Source of the DNA: Panagrolaimus kolymaensis
Taxonomy: Eukaryota > Nematoda > Chromadorea > Rhabditida > Panagrolaimidae
Direction of reading: 5' to 3'
NCBI GenBank assembly: GCA_028622995.1
Contig: JAJQJQ010000027.1
Coordinates: 3,286,001-3,350,000, forward strand
DNA length: 64,000 nucleotides
Shown one piece after another: positions 57,362 to 64,000 of this stretch (positions within the stretch are counted from its first letter, which is position 1; the number at the start of each line of letters is the position of its first letter). The notes below the pieces were generated by a model. That model had not been told where the DNA came from and ran no database searches. It saw only the letters and a program-made list of their open reading frames with translations. The translations under genes and the position numbers were made by a program.

Positions 57362-58305
57362 ATGCCCCCGATTGGTTTATTTGGAAAGCCTTTGGCGAGT
57401 ACTCCGGTACTTTCCAGCAAAGATGATGTTCTTGCTGTCAGGAAGAACCACAAAGCAGTCTTAGTTCTAAAAGTCCTTGACCCTGGAGTGGAAGAAAGTC
57501 GGCTTGGCAAGGTTTTCGACACAAAAAAGAAGGCAGAAAAGGTTGCCTTTCGAGAACTTATTCTCGTCGGAAGCAACAACAAGTATACTGTGAAGGCTTC
57601 CTGTTGGGGGAGCAACGCTGTCGAGGTTGGGAAAATGTTGTTGAAAAACAGTGTAAGTTTTTTTACTTTAGTTTTTGGTTTTCTTTAACCCTTCTCTTAT
57701 TTTTTAGGTTTTCAAAGTCAAATTCATTGCCAAGAAGGCCTTCCAAACTCTTGAATCGAGTCCCGTCAAGTTCTCAATACCTCTCAATCGAAAATGCCGC
57801 CTTTCAAACCCTTGCGAATTGAAAGAAGTAAGCTTTTTTCTTTTCATTTTTTCTCTTACTAATATATATTCTTTTTTAGGAAGATAGCAGCAACTCCTCC
57901 AATGATGGCGATTCTGATGATGATAAACCACCCAAGGATAAGAAAAAGCCCAAGAAGCGGCATTCTGATGATCAACCTGGGTCCTCAAAAGTCAAGAAAT
58001 CCAACAAAACTTCTTCCAAAAAAGCTCATGATAATTCATCCAGCTCTGATTCTGCTGATGGCGCCTTCTCCTCCTCGGACTCAGATGTTAAGGAAAAGAA
58101 AAAAACCAAAAAAGTAAGTTTCTTATCCAAACATTTATTTTTATATATACTCATCATTTATTTTTTACAGGCAAGCAAGCGACGGGAAAGCTTATCTTCT
58201 TCTTCAAGCAGTGATGATACAAAGCCACCACCCAAAGCTCGTAGTTCCGGCTCATATTCCGATATGGACGATGGCCAAGAGATTCTCGCGGCCTATGTAA
58301 ATTAG
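57362..58305 (+). CDS. Probable Polinton ssDNA-binding-type protein with acidic/basic tail, four exons
   Basis: About 222 residues from exons 57362-57652, 57708-57827, 57880-58113 and 58171-58305, all phase 0. The first 135 residues (AVLVLKVLDPG, ELILVGSNNKYTVKASCWG, VFKVKFIAKKAF) look like a small beta-barrel with OB-fold-like strand pattern; that reading is inference. The rest is low-complexity Ser/Asp/Lys with several acidic and Lys stretches and ends MDDGQEILAAYVN; acidic tails are common in phage and viral SSBs. The start at 57362 is preferred over the in-frame 57287 because of the TATA box. Its codons are richer in C and G at third positions than its neighbours, which may mean another origin. 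Confidence 0.55.
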
Positions 58306-58438
58306 AAAATAGGGTTAAATATATTTTTGTTTTATTTTCAAACCTGTTTTTTGAAAAAATAAAATTATCAATATTTCATTTTTCTGATTGCTTCTCTATT
58401 TTTTAAAGAATTTTTTTATTTTTTAAAAAACAAACAAA

Positions 58439-58879
58439 TTAATCATCATCCATTTCGACATTTTTTAAAGAAAGGGTTTTTTTGGGAGCTGTAAATTCAA
58501 TGTCCAATAGTTCAAGCGCATAATACTCGATATGACCACTGAGAGTTTTGGCTGCAACGAGTGGAAGATAGGGGTAAACAAGCTTGACACGATGACGGCA
58601 AAACATATATTGTTGGACATTTACACTGAGAAATCCACCGAGAGCCTTACTTTGAATCGCGTTTCCAACAGAAAAATCTTCGAAATGGATTTGTCGTGGA
58701 AGGAGAGTTTGTGATGCACTATAACCACGCACAAATAGTTTGATTGAAGGATGATGTAAATCACTGACGGCCTTATTGTAACCATCAATGGTTGATAGTT
58801 CGGATCGTAAATATCCAACATCACGATCAGTAGGAAAATCGACGTTGGTTAAAAATGAAATAAGAGATTTTCTAGCCAT
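58439..58879 (-). CDS. Polinton protein of unknown function, 146 residues
   Basis: Single exon, start ATG at 58879 and TAA at 58439. It opens MARKSLISFLTNVDFPTDRD and has conserved-looking aromatic and hydrophobic strand segments (YMFCRHRVKLVYPYLPLVAA) and an acidic end (NVEMDDD). There is no signal peptide or membrane segment. It lies between the SSB-like gene and the ATPase but points the other way, so it may belong to the replication set. I do not recognise it. Confidence 0.6.
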   Translation of the reverse strand: MARKSLISFLTNVDFPTDRDVGYLRSELSTIDGYNKAVSDLHHPSIKLFVRGYSASQTLLPRQIHFEDFSVGNAIQSKALGGFLSVNVQQYMFCRHRVKLVYPYLPLVAAKTLSGHIEYYALELLDIEFTAPKKTLSLKNVEMDDD

Positions 58880-58959
58880 CTCTGAAAAAAATAAAATTAA
58901 TAAAAATCAAAGAGAAAATTAAAAAGTCAACCGTCTCGCACGAAAAAAAATCTATATAA

Positions 58960-59595
58960 ATGAATAAAGTAAAAAACTTTGACATAACCATGTTCTTTCT
59001 TCATCCCTGTACAGCTCTTTGCATCGGCGGAACCGGAAGTGGAAAAAGCTTCTGGATTAGGAAATTTGTTACACATGTTCGAGAACTTGTGTCTCCACCA
59101 ATTGAAAAAATTCTTTACTGTTATGGTGAACTAAATGACGTTGTTTTAAGTTATCAAGCAAACCCAATGATTGAGATTTTTAAAGGTGTTCCTTCTCTTG
59201 CTTACATTAAAGAACAAAGTGAAGAAAAAAGATTATTAGTAATTTTTGATGATTTAATGTACGATTTGAAACCAGCATATTTGAATCAATTGTATACAAA
59301 AGCGAGCCATAACTGGGGAGTTAGTGTGTTGCTTGTTTTGCAACAAGTCTTTACAAAAGATACAAAAACAATCAGAAATAATTCTCATTATTTTATTTTA
59401 ACCCGAAATCCAGCGGGTGAATTACAAACACGAAATTTAGGACAACAATTGTTTCCAAGAAAACTAAATTACTTTTTAGAATCTTTTCAAAATGTTACTT
59501 CATCAAAGTTATTCAGCTATTTCGTCATCGATATGCATCCCCAAACGCCAGTTGAAATGCGTTTAAAACAAACATTTTTCCAGATGAATATTTGA
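58960..59595 (+). CDS. ATP: Polinton packaging ATPase (FtsK/HerA superfamily)
   Basis: 211 residues. Walker A GGTGSGKS near residue 24 and Walker B LLVIFDDL near residue 90 are both intact. VSVLLVLQQVF and ILTRNPAGELQTRNLGQQLF follow, in the place of the sensor and arginine-finger region of A32-like genome-packaging ATPases of Polintons. It would pump DNA into capsids. It is the first of a run of plus-strand intronless genes to the window end. The length is normal for the family. Confidence 0.9.
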   Translation: MNKVKNFDITMFFLHPCTALCIGGTGSGKSFWIRKFVTHVRELVSPPIEKILYCYGELNDVVLSYQANPMIEIFKGVPSLAYIKEQSEEKRLLVIFDDLMYDLKPAYLNQLYTKASHNWGVSVLLVLQQVFTKDTKTIRNNSHYFILTRNPAGELQTRNLGQQLFPRKLNYFLESFQNVTSSKLFSYFVIDMHPQTPVEMRLKQTFFQMNI

Positions 59596-59663
59596 TAAGT
59601 TACATTCCACGAGAAAAAAGTTAAATTTGTATAAAAAGAAAGTTTGGTGTAAGCTAAATAAAC

Positions 59664-60017
59664 ATGCGTTTAGGTGAGCGAATTCATCAAAATCGTAACT
59701 TTTTACAACGGTTGTACAAAGCACGTTGTGATAAAACAAGAAGAAGAATTTTATCTCGTGCAACTGAAGAAGAGATTTTAACTTTGGGTGAAATTTCTGC
59801 AAATATTTTAAATTGGCGTGTTCCTTTAACACCTAAACAACATAAAAAGCTTTCTCAAAACTCTGATTTTTTAAGAAAACTAAGTCGTGTAAAAACAGAA
59901 AAAAAAGCACGCGAGATTGTTTTACAAGAAGGATCTGGATTAGCATTAGCTGGAATTTTAGCCCCTATTATTGTTGAACTTGCAAAGGTTGTTTATAATA
60001 AAATCAACGAAAAATGA
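59664..60017 (+). CDS. Small basic Polinton protein with hydrophobic tail
   Basis: 117 residues. The N-terminal two thirds are basic and helical (RNFLQRLYKARCDKTRRRIL, LSRVKTEKKAREIV); a hydrophobic stretch GLALAGILAPIIVELAKVV lies near the end. Its stop overlaps the next start in ATGA at 60014-60017, so the two may be translated together. The arrangement is like small core or membrane-active virion proteins of this group; I cannot name the family with certainty. Confidence 0.7.
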   Translation: MRLGERIHQNRNFLQRLYKARCDKTRRRILSRATEEEILTLGEISANILNWRVPLTPKQHKKLSQNSDFLRKLSRVKTEKKAREIVLQEGSGLALAGILAPIIVELAKVVYNKINEK

Positions 60018-60676
60018 ATCATGCAATTAAGATGATAACCATTCCTGAAGAATTATACAACACATTATTAGGTGCTTACAAAAATAAACTTTCTTTTGAA
60101 AAAAAACCCGATGATATGTTTACAGCCAGTAAAGTTTTAAGTCATAAAAGTAAAATGCGTCAAAAAATGGTTAAAGAAAATGAAGAAAAGCCACAAAAGG
60201 TGGAAATTACAAATTTTACTAATCCAACTGAGTTTATTAAAAATACTAAATTTGAAGTTAAAAAAGAGCCAGTTGTTAAACAAGAAAAAGCTGAGAAAGA
60301 AGAACAAAAATCACCACCTTCAAAAGTATTAACTAATAACTCACAACCTTCACCAACAATATTTTTAACTGTTGACTCTTTTGTTGAAAGTTTAATTGTT
60401 AAAAGACATGAATTTGGTTTAGGCCCAGATAATGAAATTTTGTCAAAGGATGGAAGAGCATTAAGAAATAGTAATATTAAAACCTCTGTTGAATATTTGT
60501 TAGATCCCGACAATTTTGATAGAGCTCCGCCTGGTACTTTTTTCATAAGAGATAAAATTGAAAGCCATCCTGATTTTATCTATTTAAAGTCTCAAATCGA
60601 CTTGAATAAATCTACAAATTCGGTCACTTCCGAAACTACGAAAACGAAAGGTTCACTTTTTAATTTATGGGGATGA
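60014..60676 (+). CDS. Polinton hydrophilic protein of unknown function
   Basis: 220 residues. It has a short N-terminal helix (IPEELYNTLLGAYKN), a long Lys/Glu/Pro-rich disordered middle, and a C-terminal ordered part with LSKDGRALRNSNIKTSVEYL and APPGTFFIRD. The start overlaps the preceding gene by 4 bases and the stop overlaps the integrase start by 10 bases. No known domain is recognised. A C-terminal strand-rich part may bind a virion partner. Confidence 0.68.
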   Translation: MNHAIKMITIPEELYNTLLGAYKNKLSFEKKPDDMFTASKVLSHKSKMRQKMVKENEEKPQKVEITNFTNPTEFIKNTKFEVKKEPVVKQEKAEKEEQKSPPSKVLTNNSQPSPTIFLTVDSFVESLIVKRHEFGLGPDNEILSKDGRALRNSNIKTSVEYLLDPDNFDRAPPGTFFIRDKIESHPDFIYLKSQIDLNKSTNSVTSETTKTKGSLFNLWG

Positions 60677-61755
60677 ATGAAATTTTACAATCAATTTATT
60701 CCAATCCAAAAGCCGTTGGCTCGTTTGGATCCCCAGAAACTTTATTCCAAGCAGCTAAAAAGGTTGATTCCAACATAAAACGTAAAGATGTTGAAAATTT
60801 TTTAAAAGCTCAACGTACATACACTTTACATCGACGTGTTGTACGTAAATTTAAAAGATTACCTACGATAGCTTCAGGTAAACACTCGGATTGGCAGAGT
60901 GATTTGTGTGTACTTGATATGATAAAAGAGGAGAATAAAGGATTTACTTACATCCTTGTATGTGTGGACGTTTTGAGCAAAGAAATTTTTGTTGAGCCCA
61001 TTAAAACCAAGGGTTCAGCATGTATGCAAAAAGGTTTTGATAACATTTTTGCCCGAACTGGCTTTAAACCATGGAAAATTGTAACTGATCAAGGGCTTGA
61101 ATATACATCTAAATCCATGCTTGATTATTTTAAAAAATTGGATATTTTATCTTTTTCTAATTTTACAAATCCCGTTGTTCACGCAGGAATTGCAGAGCGC
61201 GCAATAAGAACTATAAAAACGAAGTTATACAGGTATTTTAGCGAGTTTTCAACAGTAAAATGGATTGATGTAATTCAAGATATCGTAGACGGATTAAATA
61301 AAACCCCCCGAAAATATCTAAATAATCTTGCCCCATCACAAATTAATTTTAAAAATGCTTCCAAACTCCAAAAACAATTATTCCTTGAATCTTTGAAAAA
61401 TACAAAAAAAGTTGTTAAGAAAATAAAAATTGGAGATCATGTAAGAATTGTAAAATATAAAATGATTTTTACTAAAGGTTATCTCCCAAACTTTAGTGAT
61501 AAAATCTATTCCATACATTCTGTAAATTATCTTAAAAAACCTGAAACTTTTAAAATCTTTGATGACGATGAAGGCAAAATTTTGAAAGGATATTTTTACA
61601 AACACGAACTTTGTCCCGTAATCAAAGATTCTCAAACAACTTATCGTGTTTATGTTTTGGAAGAAAGAAAAAGTAAAAAAGGAGGAAAGGATTTTTTTGT
61701 TCAATGGCTCGATAATAATCTCGAAGAATGGATACATGAATCTGATTTACTATAA
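60667..61755 (+). CDS. INT: Polinton integrase (retroviral type) with C-terminal chromodomain
   Basis: 362 residues. The catalytic core shows the DDE triad: WQSDL near residue 78, VTDQGLEYTS near 139 and AGIAERAIRTIK near 176. The N-terminal part has no complete HHCC zinc finger that I can see. The C-terminal 45 residues (YRVYVLEERKSKKGGKDFFV then EEWIHESDLL) match a chromodomain, which in related elements can steer insertion to marked chromatin. The expected product inserts with 6-bp target duplications. A second ATG at 60673 is possible. Confidence 0.92.
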   Translation: MGMNEILQSIYSNPKAVGSFGSPETLFQAAKKVDSNIKRKDVENFLKAQRTYTLHRRVVRKFKRLPTIASGKHSDWQSDLCVLDMIKEENKGFTYILVCVDVLSKEIFVEPIKTKGSACMQKGFDNIFARTGFKPWKIVTDQGLEYTSKSMLDYFKKLDILSFSNFTNPVVHAGIAERAIRTIKTKLYRYFSEFSTVKWIDVIQDIVDGLNKTPRKYLNNLAPSQINFKNASKLQKQLFLESLKNTKKVVKKIKIGDHVRIVKYKMIFTKGYLPNFSDKIYSIHSVNYLKKPETFKIFDDDEGKILKGYFYKHELCPVIKDSQTTYRVYVLEERKSKKGGKDFFVQWLDNNLEEWIHESDLL

Positions 61756-61787
61756 AAACCTTTGCTTAAAAACCAAAAGTTTCAAAA

Positions 61788-62648
61788 ATGTTTTCACATT
61801 CATTTGATGTTTTTTTACCTTCCAATACGTCGCTTGCAGGAAATAAAACAAATTCATTTACTGTACGTTTACCTCATTCTTTAAAATTTAACTCCAAATG
61901 GCAGGTGGCTTTGTCTTCAATCACTTATCCTTATACATGGCCAACTCTTGGAAACGATCAATATTTGGAAATAAAATGGAAATATGGTGGAGTTACAAAA
62001 ATAAATGTTAACAGTGCTTCTTTGAAATCACCATTGGAACTTCAAAAAATTATTGAAAATGCTATTAAAAAATTTTCTGATCAAAAACTTATTGAATATG
62101 AAGCAATCAAGAAAAAAAAGGATAGTGATAAATGGTTATCAGATGAAGAAAGACTTGCAGAGATGTCAAATGCTTCTAATTACATTTTATTTACTTATGA
62201 CCCTGTTTTTAGTTTATTTACCCTTCATTTACGTATACAATATATCGATCATCTGTTTCTAAGCAAACAATTACAGTATATGCTTGGTTTCGAAGAGAAT
62301 TATTTTTCTTGTAAAAATTGCTCCTACAACGGAAAAACAACTTTTACAGCTATTTTTTCACCTGATCTTACAGGAGGTATCTCGTTGCTTCATGTATATT
62401 CTCCTGGTTTAGTGGAAAACTGTATTTTAGGAGATATTACTGCACCTTTATTACGTGTTGTTAGCGTAAAAGGAAAAAGTGGTGATCTGATTGAAGATAT
62501 TTTTATCAACCCTCAATATAGAGATTTGTTATCAAAAGAAATTCGAGAAATTTCTATGGATATAAGGACAGCTACAGGCGAGCTCGTTCAATTCCAACAT
62601 GGAACATGTTTGATTACATTAAGTTTCAGAAAAACGCCCTTATTTTAG
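61788..62648 (+). CDS. Probable Polinton minor capsid (penton) protein
   Basis: 286 residues. It starts MFSHSFDVFLPSNTSLAGNK and continues with strand-rich SFTVRLPHSLKFNSKWQVAL and SSITYPYTWPTLG, the opening that I know from single-jelly-roll minor capsid proteins of Polintons. A helical Lys/Glu-rich insert (residues about 100-125) and GGISLLHVYSPGLVENCIL later. Its end overlaps the protease start by 43 bases. Assignment by sequence memory and gene order; not by structure. Confidence 0.72.
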   Translation: MFSHSFDVFLPSNTSLAGNKTNSFTVRLPHSLKFNSKWQVALSSITYPYTWPTLGNDQYLEIKWKYGGVTKINVNSASLKSPLELQKIIENAIKKFSDQKLIEYEAIKKKKDSDKWLSDEERLAEMSNASNYILFTYDPVFSLFTLHLRIQYIDHLFLSKQLQYMLGFEENYFSCKNCSYNGKTTFTAIFSPDLTGGISLLHVYSPGLVENCILGDITAPLLRVVSVKGKSGDLIEDIFINPQYRDLLSKEIREISMDIRTATGELVQFQHGTCLITLSFRKTPLF

Positions 62649-63103
62649 ACCCACTAAATACTTTAGATATAAATTTATATTTCAAAAAATTAAAAACAAA
62701 AAATTACATTGGATGTTTTCCATCAGATAAACTTCCACCGTGCAATAAATTTGTTCCTCCATATGGATTTGTAGCAAATTTGGATGATTCCACACTTCCT
62801 GGATCACATTGGGTTTCTATTTTTGTTCATTCTAAAAATGAATGTTTTTATTTCGATCCTTTAGGAATGCCTCCTTCTGGTAGAATTTTACAATTTTTAG
62901 AAAACTTTAAATTTTATAAATTTAATTTGAGAGCTTATCAAAACCCTTTTTCGACTGTTTGCGGATATCATGCTATAGCCTTTCTTTTGTTATGTTTTAA
63001 AAAGATGGATTTTGAAACCATTTTAAATTTATTCAGCAAAGTTGAAAATAAGATTGATATCTTTATTGTACAGTTTATTTCTACCATTGCCAAAACTATA
63101 TAA
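62606..63103 (+). CDS. PRO: Adenain-like cysteine protease of the Polinton
   Basis: 165 residues. It carries the adenovirus-protease type site in order: GSHWVSIFV (His), FYFDPLGMPP (Asp), and YQNPFSTVCGYHAIAF (Gln and Cys), also used by ULP1-like proteases. It likely processes virion proteins during assembly. The gene overlaps the end of the probable minor capsid gene by 43 bases in another frame. The length is normal for Polinton proteases. All catalytic residues are intact. Confidence 0.9.
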   Translation: MFDYIKFQKNALILDPLNTLDINLYFKKLKTKNYIGCFPSDKLPPCNKFVPPYGFVANLDDSTLPGSHWVSIFVHSKNECFYFDPLGMPPSGRILQFLENFKFYKFNLRAYQNPFSTVCGYHAIAFLLLCFKKMDFETILNLFSKVENKIDIFIVQFISTIAKTI

Positions 63104-63144
63104 AGAGCATTATTTTTACCAAAAAACCTCCTGCATATAAAGCA

Positions 63145-63330
63145 ATGGATAATGCACCTTATAACAAGGTCGAATCCCCACACATTAATCTTGAAGTTGT
63201 ATTACTTTTTTTTATTGTTTGTGTTTTTCCTTTTGCCTTTGAACTAACACGTTTTATTTATAATTTTATTAAGAAAAAAAATGCAAATAATCTTCAACCC
63301 CGACTTGGAGAACTGGGACATTTTGTTTGA
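63145..63330 (+). CDS. Small single-pass membrane protein
   Basis: 61 residues with one membrane segment (LEVVLLFFIVCVFPFAFEL) and a basic following part. It overlaps the next gene by 50 bases. Small membrane proteins are common in virion gene blocks, but this one has no recognised family. Confidence 0.5.
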   Translation: MDNAPYNKVESPHINLEVVLLFFIVCVFPFAFELTRFIYNFIKKKNANNLQPRLGELGHFV

Positions 63331-63721
63331 AACATTCCAACATGGTAACGGTAATTTTGTGTATCCATATTTTACAGGAACACCTTTTCAACGAGGAAAT
63401 GGTGTTGGTGCTGTTTTTAAAAGTTTATTAAAATATTTAATTCCTATTGGAAAACAAGCAGGTAAAATGCTGACTGAAGAAGGTTTGAATACTGCTACAA
63501 GAGTGTTGACAAATTTATCGGCTTCTGATAATCCTACGGCATTGATTAAAAAAGAAGCAAAAGCTGGTTTGAAAAATATTTTAAACAAAGCTGCAAATAG
63601 TATTGATCCACAAGAAGGAAATGGTAAAAAGAGATCACGTATTAAACGTCCTACAATAGCTTATGCTAGAGTCGGTCCAACAAAGAGACGAACAAAAATT
63701 GATGCTTTAGGGTTGTATTAG
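63281..63721 (+). CDS. Polinton virion core / membrane-active-type protein
   Basis: 146 residues. The segment YFTGTPFQRGNGVGAVFKSL then LLKYLIPIGKQAGKMLTEE is a glycine-rich opening with an amphipathic helix, which I know from small virion proteins of Polintons and related viruses. The C-terminal part is basic (KKRSRIKRPTIAYARVGPTK), so it may contact DNA. It may correspond to an adenovirus pVI/core-like function; this is inference. Its position, directly before the probable major capsid gene, is typical. Confidence 0.68.
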   Translation: MQIIFNPDLENWDILFETFQHGNGNFVYPYFTGTPFQRGNGVGAVFKSLLKYLIPIGKQAGKMLTEEGLNTATRVLTNLSASDNPTALIKKEAKAGLKNILNKAANSIDPQEGNGKKRSRIKRPTIAYARVGPTKRRTKIDALGLY

Positions 63722-63764
63722 TATATAAAGCAGGTAAAAAAATAAATATTTTATCTAAGCAAAC

Positions 63765-64000
63765 ATGAGTTGTTTGAAAAAAATTCATGAAAAAACTGCT
63801 AGTGCTTTTCCTAATTCTTTAGGATTATTTGACCTTCCACCTACGAATGTTGCTTTTACTAAAACTGGTTTTAGAGAAGTGCTCCCATTAAACCCCGTTA
63901 GTGATGAACCTTATACTTTTAGAGTTTATAGTGATAATTTATGGTTAGATCTTTCAAAAACTTATGTACAATTGGAATTCTCCATTTCATCTTATAGTGA
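63765..64000 (+). CDS. Probable Polinton major capsid protein, cut by the window end
   Basis: The first 78 codons are visible from the ATG at 63765. FDLPPTNVAF near residue 22, VLPLNPVSDEPYTFRV and NLWLDLSKTYVQLEF match the start of double-jelly-roll major capsid proteins of Polintons. The frame is open to the last base, so the gene continues outside the window. The call relies on this short part and on gene order. Confidence 0.7.
   Translation, partial: MSCLKKIHEKTASAFPNSLGLFDLPPTNVAFTKTGFREVLPLNPVSDEPYTFRVYSDNLWLDLSKTYVQLEFSISSYS

Larger units (their letters stand above)
50571..64000. mobile_element. Polinton/Maverick (adintovirus-like) element, right part outside window
   Basis: Contiguous set of Polinton hallmark genes: protein-primed type B DNA polymerase, FtsK/HerA-type packaging ATPase, retroviral-type integrase, adenain-like protease, probable minor and major capsid proteins. 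Almost every gene is open and motif-complete, so the copy looks young. Replication-type genes sit mostly on minus and are spliced; packaging and virion genes are on plus, intronless and overlapping. The left edge lies between 49471 and 50571; the right edge is not reached. Such elements replicate as transposons and may form virions; whether this copy is active is unknown. Confidence 0.9.

Noticed and set aside
57340..57615. Minus frame opposite the SSB-like gene
   Set aside because: Shadow of the first exon, which has the matching splice sites and start.
1..64000. CRISPR arrays, bacterial operons or ribosome binding sites
   Set aside because: The region is clearly eukaryotic with spliced genes; repeats found are transposon interiors and a minisatellite, without spacer structure.

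Overview
The window looks like nuclear DNA of a nematode. It is very AT-rich, its genes have short introns with GTAAGT-type donors and TTTTAG/TTTCAG acceptors, and it carries protein families typical of nematodes: several classes of 7TM chemoreceptor, multi-module CUB-like secreted proteins and a DUF19 (T20D4.11-like) secreted protein. No tRNA, rRNA or CRISPR array was recognised. Splice models were made by eye from phase-compatible GT/AG pairs; boundaries may be off by a few bases.

Positions 1-49470 are a host accessory region rich in environmental-response genes. They hold: chemoreceptors at 302-1879, 8741-9679, 15147-16283, 21352-22425, 31674-32732, 38238-39308, 45838-47076 and 48263-49470, plus broken copies; two CUB-like secreted proteins (2469-7471 minus, 16963-20598 plus); three paralogous secreted glycoproteins with a conserved N-terminal Cys module and a possible galectin-like segment (10255, 12811, 24790); an otopetrin-like multi-pass membrane protein (27454-29261); a DUF19 protein; an unknown secreted protein (33313); and a cluster of three hydrophilic, disordered/coiled-coil proteins (41391-45323).

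This half is peppered with small non-autonomous DNA transposons. Seven have readable terminal inverted repeats and 8-bp target-site duplications, which fits hAT-type transposition. Most begin YAGTGTT and have interiors built from one short GC-rich motif. One landed on a splice donor and duplicated it; two landed in one relic exon; one carries a minisatellite. There is also a 214-bp solo LTR with a perfect 5-bp duplication.

From about 50.5 kb to the window end lies a large, apparently intact Polinton/Maverick (adintovirus-like endogenous element). It has a spliced protein-primed family B DNA polymerase with exonuclease and polymerase motifs, a C2H2-type protein, a probable ssDNA-binding protein, a packaging ATPase, a retroviral-type integrase with a chromodomain, a probable minor capsid protein, an adenain-like cysteine protease, small virion-type proteins, and the start of a probable major capsid protein cut by the window edge. 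The replication-type genes have introns; the packaging and capsid genes are intronless, closely packed and partly overlapping on the plus strand.
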